A DNA stretch of 64,000 nucleotides from an uncultured Bacteroidota bacterium (lineage in GTDB: Bacteria > Bacteroidota > Bacteroidia > Bacteroidales > P3). The notes beneath the pieces are model-generated. The model had not been told where the DNA came from, did no database searches, and worked only from the letters and a program-made list of their open reading frames with translations. This document shows positions 19,426 through 30,500 of this stretch, one piece after another (position 1 is the first letter of the stretch; every line of letters begins with the position of its first letter). The translations under genes were made by a program, and so were the position numbers. The stretch spans positions 1 to 64,000 of the forward strand of contig CACYPU010000002.1 of the NCBI GenBank assembly GCA_902776365.1. The letters are read 5' to 3'.

Positions 19426-19995
19426 ATAGCAGCACCGTTCAACCCCAGCGCAAACCGCGCTCCCATGCGCGGCCGCGGACCTGTCCGCAAAGAGCCCGAC
19501 CACCTCATCAATGAGCGCATCGACGTACCGATGGTGCGTGTCGTCGGCGAAGGCATGGAACCTGTCATCCTTAACACCAAGGAGGCGCTCCGCCGCGCCT
19601 ACGACGAAGGACTCGACCTCGTTATGATTTCGCCCCAGGCCAACCCCCCGGTGTGCAAAATCATCGAGTACCAGAAGTTCCTCTACGAGCAGAAGAAGCG
19701 CGAGAAGGAGCGCAAGGCCAACTCCCAGAAGATTGTCATCAAGGAGATACGCCTGAGTCCCCAGACCGACGACCATGACTTCGAGTTCAAGCTCAACCAC
19801 GCCATCCGCTTCCTCAAGGAGGGCAACAAGGTCAAGGTTGATGTCTTCTTCCGCGGACGCAGCATCGTCTACAAGGAGCAGGGCGAACAGCAGCTGCTGA
19901 AATTCGCCGAGGCCCTCCTCGAATACGGCAAGCCCGAGCAGATGCCCAAGCTGGAGGGCAAGCGCATGCTCATGGTTATCGCACCGAAGAAGTAG
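19426..19995 (+). CDS. infC: Translation initiation factor IF-3, apparent ATA start
   Basis: IF-3 (189 residues if read from ATA) binds the 30S subunit and proofreads start codons. The IF-3 N-domain begins INERIDVPMVRVVGEGMEP and the C-domain carries KEIRLSPQTDDHDFEFKLNHAIRFL. The first ATG (19465) lacks a ribosome-binding site and leaves a short basic N-terminus. An in-frame TAG at 19411 bounds the frame, and between it and 19465 no ATG, GTG or TTG exists. ATA at 19426 stands 9 nt after AGGAG (19412-19416). Rare start codons are the known device by which IF-3 autoregulates (ATT in E. coli). Downstream are rpmI and rplT as in most bacteria. Confidence 0.85.
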   Translation: MAAPFNPSANRAPMRGRGPVRKEPDHLINERIDVPMVRVVGEGMEPVILNTKEALRRAYDEGLDLVMISPQANPPVCKIIEYQKFLYEQKKREKERKANSQKIVIKEIRLSPQTDDHDFEFKLNHAIRFLKEGNKVKVDVFFRGRSIVYKEQGEQQLLKFAEALLEYGKPEQMPKLEGKRMLMVIAPKK

Positions 19996-20055
19996 CCAGT
20001 AGAAAGAAAAACCAAGTGTATCAACATATAGTCTAACGAAAAAAACAGTAAAGTA

Positions 20056-20250
20056 ATGCCTACAATGAAGACCAAGTCCGCTGCCAAGAAGCGTTTCACC
20101 TTCACCGGCACCGGCAAAATCAAACGCAAGCATGCTTACCACAGTCACATCCTCACCAAGAAGGAGACGACCCAGAAGCGCAACCTCGACCACACGGCCC
20201 TCGTGAGCCGCGACGACGAGAAGCGCGTCAAACGTATGCTTTTAGCGTAA
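20056..20250 (+). CDS. rpmI: 50S ribosomal protein L35
   Basis: A 64-residue basic protein starting [31 protein letters not shown] and ending KRVKRMLLA, typical of L35. It lies 60 nt after infC. A 9-bp iteron palindrome begins at its stop codon and fills half of the spacer to rplT. Confidence 0.96.
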   Translation: MPTMKTKSAAKKRFTFTGTGKIKRKHAYHSHILTKKETTQKRNLDHTALVSRDDEKRVKRMLLA

Positions 20251-20350
20251 AAGGTTGAAAAGGTTGAAAAGGTTCGCTTCGCTTAAAAGGTTTGAGTGAA
20301 AAACCAGTCACCTTTTAAACCCTTAAAACCTTTAAAACCTCTTAAACCAC
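20248..20350. repeat. 9-bp iteron inverted repeat (AAAAGGTTG type)
   Basis: AAAAGGTTG occurs three times from the rpmI stop. A core follows, then the complementary arm CCTTTTAAAC, CCTTAAAAC, CTTTAAAAC, CTCTTAAACC. Positions 20267-20295 are identical over 29 nt to 53529-53557. The element can form a long stem inside the infC-rpmI-rplT mRNA. Confidence 0.8.
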
Positions 20351-20454
20351 TAGAGAAAAGGAGTTATTAACCATTATTTAGTGCTGACAAGTGCAGCAGG
20401 CCCAAAGCGAAAGCTGCCTCGCTGCCGCCTAAATGAAAAAACAATTAAAAATCT

Positions 20455-20799
20455 ATGCCAAGATCAGTCAATGCTGTGGCCTCCAGAGCCCGCAGAAAGA
20501 AAATCCTCAATCGCACCAAAGGTTATTGGGGCAGAGGTAAAAACGTATGGACCGTCGCCAAGAACAAGTGGGAGAAAGGTCAGACCTACGCCTACCGCGA
20601 CAGAAAGAACAAGAAGCGCGAATTCCGTGCCCTGTGGATCAACCGTATCAACGCCGGTTGCCGCATCAACGGTATCTCGTACTCCGTCTTTATGGGCAAT
20701 CTTCACAAATCCGGCATCGAGCTGAACCGCAAGGTTCTGGCCGACCTCGCCATGAACAATCCCGAGGCTTTCGCCGCCGTCGTGAAGATGGTAAAATAA
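20455..20799 (+). CDS. rplT: 50S ribosomal protein L20
   Basis: A 114-residue protein starting [37 protein letters not shown], a classic L20. It binds 23S rRNA early in assembly and in other bacteria represses its own operon by binding the leader. The 204-nt gap to rpmI is unusually long for this operon and is largely filled by the 9-bp iteron palindrome. rplS follows after 30 nt. Confidence 0.97.
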   Translation: MPRSVNAVASRARRKKILNRTKGYWGRGKNVWTVAKNKWEKGQTYAYRDRKNKKREFRALWINRINAGCRINGISYSVFMGNLHKSGIELNRKVLADLAMNNPEAFAAVVKMVK

Positions 20800-20829
20800 G
20801 TCTATTAACCTGTAAAAACTCTATTTGTC

Positions 20830-21195
20830 ATGGGAAAAACTGAATTAATGCAATTTGTAGAGAATTTGGTCGAGCGCAAGGAGTTCCCCGAATTCAAGGC
20901 TGGCGATACCATCACTGTCCATTACAAGATTAAGGAAGGAAACAAAGAACGTATCCAGAACTTCCAGGGCGTTGTCCTGCAGCGCAGTGGAAGCGGAGCT
21001 ACTGAGACCTTTACTGTCCGCAAGATCACGAACGGCGTCGGTGTGGAACGCATCTTCCCCATTGCCAGTCCGTTCATCGAGCAGATCGACGTCAACAAGC
21101 ACGGTGCTGTGCGCCGCGCCCGCATCTTCTATCTGCGCGATCTCACCGGTAAGAAAGCCCGTATCAAGGAGAAAAAGATGCGCGTCAAAGAGTAA
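20830..21195 (+). CDS. rplS: 50S ribosomal protein L19
   Basis: A 121-residue protein with the L19 hallmarks [28 protein letters not shown] and [36 protein letters not shown]19 sits at the subunit interface. It is the last gene of the block and is followed by a strong intrinsic terminator. Confidence 0.97.
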   Translation: MGKTELMQFVENLVERKEFPEFKAGDTITVHYKIKEGNKERIQNFQGVVLQRSGSGATETFTVRKITNGVGVERIFPIASPFIEQIDVNKHGAVRRARIFYLRDLTGKKARIKEKKMRVKE

Positions 21196-21225
21196 ATCTT
21201 TTTCGTCTTGCGATACACTTGGAAC

Positions 21226-21262
21226 GAGGGAGGCGCCCACTGGCGCCTCCCTCTCTTTTTGC
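21226..21262 (+). terminator. Terminator of the infC-rplS operon
   Basis: GAGGGAGGCGCC-CACT-GGCGCCTCCCTC, a perfect 12-bp GC-rich stem, then TCTTTTTG. Confidence 0.92.
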
Positions 21263-21355
21263 CTTTGTGACTCTGTTTCAATGGAGATATGCAAAGACGA
21301 AATGTTAAAAAATCTTTCCGATGAAAAAAAATTTACCAGTTATTAAAAAAATTCG

Positions 21356-21363
21356 TATCTTTG
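21356..21363 (+). promoter_or_regulatory. -7 element and long leader of the giant gene
   Basis: TATCTTTG with CAAAATAG after it. The leader to the ATG at 21556 is about 185 nt, AT-rich, without a clear hairpin or riboswitch. It is the longest leader of any gene here and the only content I see between 21263 and 21555. Confidence 0.65.
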
Positions 21364-21555
21364 CAAAATAGTGCGTAGTGTATTTATGCGTGGGTGGAGT
21401 GTATATTATATTAAATATAAGTGAGATATAAAAATAATTATTAATAAAAAGGCGAAATCCAAAACTCTCCGATAGATAGAAGCGATAGTAAACAACGAAG
21501 AAAATAAAATAAAACAAGTTTAATCAATTAATTATTAACCAACAAAACAAACATT

Positions 21556-24500
21556 ATGCAAAAGTTTCTACGAACTTTGACCTTAGTGGCGCTGTTAGTG
21601 GTGCCTTGGGTCACACAGGGACAGAACGCGAAGGTGAGCGAGTATGACGGCAGCGCCGCCACCGCCACCTACAGCACGATTGTTGGCACGACGGGTGACG
21701 TCGCTTGGACAGCGGCGGACCAGACCGCCGGCTACGTGGACATTGCCATGCCGTTTGCGATGTACTTTGGTGAAGACCAAGTTACATCCGGCAGCACCCT
21801 GCGTGTCTACGATGACGGTAGTGCCGAGTTTACGAGCATCACCGGCTCGCAGCTCGCACCGCTGTACTACGCCTCCGGTTACGGCTCGACGGCCAACTCC
21901 ATCCACTACAAGAGCAGCACTCAGATGCTCACTGTGGAATGGCGCAAAGTCACCGCCAACGGAAACAGCAGCTACAGCTTCCAGCTGAAGCTCTACCCGA
22001 ACGGTGACATCGAGTTCTGCTACGGTCCTATGACCCTCGGCAGCTCCATCAATGTCTTCACCGGCTTGCAGTCCGGCACCGACATCTTCCGCGCTACCGG
22101 CGAGAGCACTGCCTCCGACTGGAGCACTCTGGCCCGTGCTACCACAAGTGGCACGCGCACCCTCTCCTCCACCTACTATCCCGCTCAGGGAACCGTCTAC
22201 ACCTTCACCCAGCCTGCCTGCGTGAAGCCTACTGGTATCACCGCCACTGCTACCGCCTGGAACACCATCCATGTTGAATGGACTGTCTCCAGCGCCGGCA
22301 ACAGCTATCAGGTGAAATACAGCACCGATCCCGACTTCGACCCCGATACCGAGGGGCAGAGCAAGACCTCTACAGCCTTGAATACCGATGTTACCGGTCT
22401 CAACGGCAGCACCACCTACTACTTCTATGTCCGTAAGATGTGTGGCAGCACTCCTTCCGGCTGGAACGCGGTGAAGGCTTCCGCCACCACCCTTCAGGGC
22501 TGCTTCAGCGCCAATTGGCCTAGCGTCAACAGCGAGGGCGTGGTGACCTGGACTTCTCCCGACGACCTTGTGACCAGCTATGATGTGAAATACGGCCTCG
22601 CCGGCTTCGACCCCGAAATCGCAGGTACCGCCATCAACAACATCACTGGCCTCACCACCACCTTGCCTGTCGCTTCCATGGCGTCGGCCGCTGCCTATGA
22701 TATCTACCTGCGCACCAACTGCAGTGCTTCTAACCTGACCACCGACTGGGTCGGCCCCATCTCTTTCAACACCCCCTGCGGCACTCAGAATGTGCCTTTC
22801 TCCACGGTTTTCTCCAGTGGCAGTCTGCCTATGTGCTGGAGCACGGCGATTGTTGAAGGAACAACCGATTGGACGTTCTCTTCGGGTGATTATGCTTACT
22901 TTAATTATACCGATGGTGATATTGGACGCTTAATTACTCCGATTATCAATATCAGCGCCGCTGGTAACTACCAGGTGGACTTCTATCATGCTGAGACTTA
23001 TGACGGCGATGCCGATGACTCCCTGTACGTCTACTATCGTACCTCCGCCACTGGCGAATGGGTGCGTCTGGCTGAGTTGGGTACCCATCAGGCTTATGGC
23101 AATATCGCATATTCCCATACCACCCTTGCCCTGCCCAATCCCTCGGCTACTTATCAGCTGGCCTTTGAGGGACGTGGCCATTATGGCTATGGTGTCTACC
23201 TTGGCGCCGTCACTGTGGGTCTCGAGCCCACTTGCCCCACGCCCAGTGGTCTTGCTGCTACTGCAGAAGGTGTAGTGACCTGGACGGCTGGCAACAACAA
23301 CACCAGCTATGACATTATCTGGGATGCCGAAGGTTTCGACCTCGCAACCGCTGGCACTCTCATTCAGAACATCACTGGCACTACCCAAACCCTCACGGGT
23401 ATGGAGAGCAACCACACTTATGATGTCTACCTGCGTGCCCATTGCTCGGCCACCAGTGAGGTGACCGACTGGGTCGGCCCTGTGAGCTTCACCGCTCCCT
23501 GTATGCCGATGCCTATTACTGCTTCCAATCCCTTCATCGAAGACTTCGAGAGCTATACGTACTCCACATCTTCATATACTGGAGCTACAGAATTGCCGAC
23601 TTGTTGGAATGTCTTCTCTGATTTTTCATTATCGAGAATTCCCCATATTTATAGGTCTAGCAACAACAACAGCTTCGAGATGACAGCTGGTACCAGCAAT
23701 TGCATACAGAATAATATAGCTGTTCTTCCTCCTTTTACACAGCCGTTGACGAACTTGCAGATGTCTTTCGACTGTTCACGTGAAAGTGGCAACGCTGATA
23801 CCCGAATCTTCATCGGTTATGTGACTAATGCCAACGACACGACCACTTTCGTTCCTTTGACCGAGATTACCGGTGTCTCATCGTCATTCTCTCACTATGA
23901 GTATTCTTTTGCCGGCAACACTATTCCTGCCGGTGCAAGAATTGCCTTGAAGGTGTGGAGATCTGGCAGTTATTATTGGGCGAGATTTGATAATGTAAGA
24001 GTCGAAGTTATCCCCACCTGCCTCAAGCCCATCAATTTGGCCGCCACGCCGAATGCTACTGCCAGCAGCGTCACGGCTACGCTGAGTTGGACGGAGGTTA
24101 CTCCCACTCCCGCTACTCAGTGGGAGGTGCGTTACTGGAAGGCTGGCACCACCGATACCAATAGTGTCGTTGTCAACGCCAACCCCTACACGCTCGACTA
24201 TCTCGAGATGGCTGCTACCTACAACTGGCAGGTGCGCTCTCTCTGCTCCGCTACCGACCAGTCCGACTGGAGTGCTGTCAGCAGCTTCAGCATTGCTGAA
24301 TGTCTCTCCGGCCCGGTTCCTATCGGAAATGGTACGTCGAATATCTCCTATGGCCCTGTCTATAGCAGTTATGGCAACACATTCTATCAGGTAATCTACA
24401 CTGCTGAAGAATTGCAAGCAGCAGGATTGACCGCTGGCAATATCAGTGATATTAGTTTCACTTGGTCAACCAGCACCTCTGCCAAGGATAAGGACTTCTC

Positions 24501-27500
24501 CATCTATATTGGTTCTACTGATAAGTCAACCTTCAGTAGTGGAACCGACTATTACGATGTGAGCACTCTGACGTTGGTCTACGGTCCCGTGACCACCACC
24601 AATGCCACACGTGCTGATTCGCCGGTTTATACCTTCAGTAGTCCGTTTGTATGGGATGGCACCAGCAATATTATCATCACCACCTTTATGAACCAGTGTG
24701 ACTGTGCAAATAATAGTAATACTGGTTCCAGTTTCCAAGCGAAAGGCTCCACAACTTCTGTGGGTGATTACCGTGCGTTGTGCCGCTATCGCGATAGCAA
24801 TCCCTACGACGCTACCAATTATTCTACTAGTGGTTATGGCAACAGGGCAAATTATCGTCCTAACATCGTCTTCAATCCCACAGCTCCCTGCAACCAGGGC
24901 GAGTGCGTGCCTCCCACGGTGGCTATCACCGTTGGCCCTGATGGCGACAACGCCAAGGCCGACCTGACCTTCAGTGGCGGTGAGGATGCCTACGGTTACG
25001 TTTATGGCCCCGCCGGCTTCACTCCCAATATCGCCAACGGTGTCACCGTGACGGGCAACACCGCCACCATCACCCCGCTGGCTCAGGAGACCACCTTCGA
25101 CCTCTATGTCTATAGCGTCTGCACGGGTGTCAGCAACCCCCGCATGGTGCGCTACAGCTTCACCACGCCGTTTGTGCCTACTTGCAAACCTCAGGCCAAC
25201 TTTGCTACCAGCAATGTGACCTACACCGGCGCCACTGTCACTTGGCAGCAGGAAGACCCCAACCAGGTTCCCGAGGGCTGGACGGTGCGCTACGCCGTCA
25301 ATGGCACTATTGACCTTGAGGACGCCAGCACCTACACCGAGGTGAACGTCACCACGGCAAGCCTGTCCCTCACGGGTCTACACAATGGTGACCATATATA
25401 TATGTATACGAAGGCCACCTGCAATGCCGCCCAGAACGACTATAGCGTCAACTGGAGCAGCTACGACTTCGCAATTCCTACTATCGAGGCTCCCGCTAAC
25501 GTGACCAACTGGCACATCACCAACAGCACCGATAGCTTGAGCTGGACCGAGGCTACCGAGGGTATCAACAGCTGGACCGTGCGTTACAACGCCGGTGCCG
25601 ACTTTGACCCCGACGGCACCGAAGGCCTGACCCTTGCTGCCACCAGCAACAAGGTGAAACTCACCGGCCTTGAAGCCTATACTAACTATTTCGTCTATGT
25701 CCGTGCCAACAGCGGCGACGAGCACAGCGATTGGAGCACCGTGGCTACCTTTAAGACCAAGTGCCCCGACGGTGGTGAGATTGCTTTAGGTGAAAGCACC
25801 ACCACAAATAGTTACCTGCCTTTCTATAAGACCTATAACTACTCTTTGTCTGAGCAGATTTATACTGCCGACGAGCTGGGTGCAGCAAACACCTTGTCCA
25901 GTCTCTCTTACGAGGTGATATCTGGTAATGCCGCCCGCGAGGCAAAGATTTACATGGGCCATACCTCTGTGTCGTCGTTCTCTAGCGCTAGTGAAGCTAT
26001 CGCTACCGAGGGAATGACCTTGGTGTTTGATGGTATTATGACAGCTGAAATCGGCTGGAATACTCTCGAGTTCATGACGAACTTTGAATACGATGGCACC
26101 AGCAACCTTGTGGTTGTCGTTCAGCGTCCGTACCATTACTGGAATGAAGGAACCGCAGCATCGTTTGGCGTTATCTCCACTGCAACGTCACAGGCTCTCT
26201 ATGCCTATAGTGACAACTACGAAATAACACCTAGTAATGTTACGAGTGGTACCAATTCTGTCGCTTCTGTCAAGAATAACTTCATCTTTGGCGCCAACTG
26301 CAACACCGATGTGACCTGCTTCGCTCCGGCAAGCGTGAACACCGCTATTACTCCCGCCAATGTTGTGACTGTGACCTGGGCTCCTCGCACCGACCTCGAG
26401 CCCATTGTCAACAACTTCGAGCTGAAGTATGGCTATGAGGGCTTCAACCCCGAGACCCAGGGTACTCTGGTTCCCAATCTTAATAATATGAATTCATATA
26501 TTATTAATGAGGATTTCGATGCCAACACCAATTACGATGTCTATGTCCGCACCGTCTGTGGCGAGAACGACCACAGCAAATGGACCAAGGCCAGCTTCAC
26601 CACCTATCCCACCTGCTGGGCCCCCGTCAACCTGACGGTCTCCGGCGCCACCACCGACACTTCCGTCATCCTCTCCTGGGAGAACGACGCCAATGCTCCC
26701 GCCTCCGCTACCGCTACGCGCTGGGAGGTGTCCTATGGTCCCGAGGGCTTCGACCCCGAACGTGGCACCATCGTGACGACCACCAACAAGACCAACTTCG
26801 CAGTGACGGGCCTGAATCACTCCACCAAGTATGAGTTCTATGTCCGCGCCATCTGCAACCCTGCCACTAGCGACAAGAGTGACTGGAGCAATATGGCTAC
26901 CGGTACTACGCAGTGCGGCACCTGGTCGATGAAAGATCTGCCCCTTGTGGAGAACTTCGACGGTGTTACCGGTACTACCAGCAGCGCTATCAACAGCCAT
27001 GTGCTGCCCAACTGCTGGGACTACCTGAACACCTCCACGACTACCAGTGGTACCTCCACTACAGGCTATCCTGGCTATCCCATTGCCTACAATAGTGCAA
27101 GCTATAGCCATAGTGGCAACAACCACATGCGCTTCTACACCTACACTACGGCTGCCTACGGCGACCAGTATGCTATCCTTCCGCAGTTCGGCTTCGACCT
27201 CGACACTGTGGTAGTTGGCTTCTATGCTCGCGAGAGCTCTACCACAGCTTCCTATGTCGGTACTGTTGTGGTGGGTGTCATGAGCGATCCTGACAACGCC
27301 TCTACCTTTGTGCCTGTCGATACCGTCATGCCCACCACCACCAGCTACGAATACTTCGAGGTGAATTTTGAAGGCTTTACTGGTACGGGCAGCTACATCG
27401 CCCTCCGTGCTCCCAAACCCACCACGGGTTACAATGTTGTCTACCTCGACGACCTCACCGTCAAACTGCGTGAGAAAGTCAACACCCTGGCCGACAATGG

Positions 27501-30500
27501 TGGCACCATCGTTGCCTGCAACGAGTATATCATGCCCGATACCACCAATGCGGAATATCACGGTGGCCTCAACGCCACCTATGTGGTCCGTCCCGCCGAC
27601 GCTGGTTACGTGGCCCACATCCAGGGCGACTACGACCTTGAGAACGGCTACGACTTCCTCAAAGTCTATCGTGGCACCGCCACCGCTGCCAACCTCGTTG
27701 GCACCTACACCGGCACCGGCAGCATCGACTACATGACCACCAGCGAACTCTGGGCCGATAGCGGCTTCGTCACCCTGGTGTTCACCACCGATGCCGACAA
27801 CGCCTTTGCCCATACCGGCTTCAAGTTCCTCGTCTCCTGCGAGCAGCCCTACGCCAACATGACTCCCATCGAGGATGTTGTCGAGGCCAATGGCACCTAC
27901 ACCTGGACCGCCGGTAACGGCGAGACCTACACGAGGAATGCCACCAGTGATGCCGCTCCCGACCGCAACGAGGATATCACCTTCTGGCTCACCAACGTCG
28001 CCGGCTTCGACAGTGTTTCCCGTCACCTCACCCTCACCGTGCATCCCACCTATGAGCTGACCTACAGCCACACCATGTGCGAGCGCGACACGTTTGAGTT
28101 CTACGGACAGACCTTCACTGCCACCGGCAACGACACCGTGCATCTGACTTCCCAGTATGGCGCCGACTCGACGGGTATCCTGGCCCTCCAGGTCAACCCC
28201 GCCCCCTTGGCTGCTATCTATTACAACAACCGTGCTGTTACCGAGATTGCCGACTTCTGCGACCTCGCCGACCTCACCCTGCAGGCCCGTAGCAATGTTA
28301 CGGGTGCCACCTTCAAGTGGGACGACGATAGCCTCCTGGCTACCCGCACCGTCAATCCGCACGAGAGCAACACCTATAGCGTGGTTGCCACCAACCCGAC
28401 GACGGGCTGCACCAGCCTGCCCGCCCAGGTGACCGTCACCACCACCCCGGTGCCCGCCCTCACTGTCAGCGGCAACAACGCCATCTGCTACGGCCAGAGC
28501 ACCACGCTCACCGTCGCCGATGCCAATGGCCTTGACGCCAGCTATGTCTGGAAGAAGAACGGTACCAATGTAGGTACCGGTGCCTCCATCACGGTGAACC
28601 CCACCGAGACGACCACCTACACCGTCACTGCCACTACCAACAACGCCAGCGCCTGCGCCGTCACGGCCGAATACACCGTCACGGTCAACCCGCTGCCCGT
28701 TATCGCCACCCCGACTACCTCTGTCAGCGAGCTCTGCTTGAACGAGAGCGTCACGCTGAATGCTGAGGTCGTCGACGGCTACAGCTACGCTTGGAGCACC
28801 GGCGCCACCACCGCCGAGGCCACCACGGTGCCCGCCGCCACTGGCAACTACACCGTGACCATCACTGATGCCAACGGCTGCGTCAACGAGTTCACCACCG
28901 CTACGGTGACCGTCCATCCCAGCTATGAGCTCAACGACAACCAGAGCGCCTGTATCGGCATGCTGCCCTACACCTGGGGTGCTATGACCCTCAATGCCGC
29001 TGGCAGCTACGACCAGACCTTCACTATCGCCTACGGTTGCGACAGCTTGGTCCACCTGACCTTCGTGGTCGAGGACACCGCCGTCACCAACACCAACCGC
29101 GAGCTTTGCCAGGGTGCTACCTTCACCTTCGGCGAGGGTATCTACGAGCAGACCTACACCGCCACCGAGAGCACAGTCATCACCTATGTTGACACCACCT
29201 CCGGCGACTGCCCCGCCCGCTTCAACCTCAACCTCACCGTCAATACTCACAACCCCGCCACCGTCGAGGAAACCGTCTGCGACACCTACACCTGGCCGCT
29301 CAACGGCGAGACCTACACCGCTACGGGTGCCTACGAGACCCTGCTCAAGACCGTCAAGGGTTGCGACAGCTTGGTGACACTCAACCTCACCGTCAACTAC
29401 CAGAACACCGGCGTCGAGACCGTCACGGCTTGCGACACCTACACCTGGCCGCTCAACGGCGAGACCTACACCGCTACCACCAACGAGCCCACCTTCACGC
29501 TGCAGAACCAGTGGGGTTGCGACAGTATCGTCACCCTCGACCTCACGGTCAACTACCGCAGCTATCACGAGGACTTCCACTGTGTCCGCGATGCTGGGAA
29601 CTACACATGGCTCGACGGTGTCACCTACAACATGAATGTGGATGTTAGCGACAGCCTCGAGTTCATTACCGGCACCAACGCCGCCGGCTGTAACGAGATT
29701 GCTATTCTGAACCTCGTCCTCAATCCCGTCACCGACATCCTCGCCTGGACTACCGTTGAGGCTTGCGACGAGTATGAAGTTGCCAATGCTGTAATCTTCA
29801 ACGATGAGAACGACTGCGAAGGCCACATTGAGTCCGTCTTCTTCCGCGAGAGCGGCGACCATGAGCTCCGCACCCGCGCTGCCGACGGCCACGACCAGTG
29901 GACCCGCATCCACCTTACCGTCAATACCTCGTCCTACCACACCACCATGGCTACCGAGTGTCTGCCCTACACCTGGACTATCCTCGATGTCAATGGTGAT
30001 CCCTTCGAGATTGCCACCATCACTGCCGACATGGTCAACGGTGCTGCTGTCTATAACACCAGCGTCGACTTGGCCGAGGCCGGCTTTGTGTCTACCTCTT
30101 GCGCCACCATCGAGGTGCTGCGTCTCACTCCCAAGTATCCCTCCACCGAGGTTACCGATGTCGTGACCATCTGCCAGAACGGCGAATGGGAAGCCGACAA
30201 TCTCACCGTCTTCAAAGGCAGTGATTATGCCTCCGGCATCTACACTTGGGACGACAGCGAGCTCAATACCGATGGTTGCCCGCTGTCCAAGCAGGTCGAC
30301 CTTACCGTCAATCCCACCTACAAGGAAACCATGGAACTCGTCCTCTGTGAGAACGACTTCACCTTCGACACCGATCGTAACCTCTTCGTCGACACCATCT
30401 ATGATGAGAAGCACGAAGGCAGTTTCGTCGAGCTGACCTACACCGACGCCCTCAACGGCACGGCGCTGCATGGCCAGACCCAAATCGCCGACTGGACTAC

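Noticed and set aside
19465..19995. infC starting at the ATG 19465
   Set aside because: No ribosome-binding site precedes it, while the open frame continues upstream to an ATA with a well-placed AGGAG. It remains the fallback if ATA is disproved.
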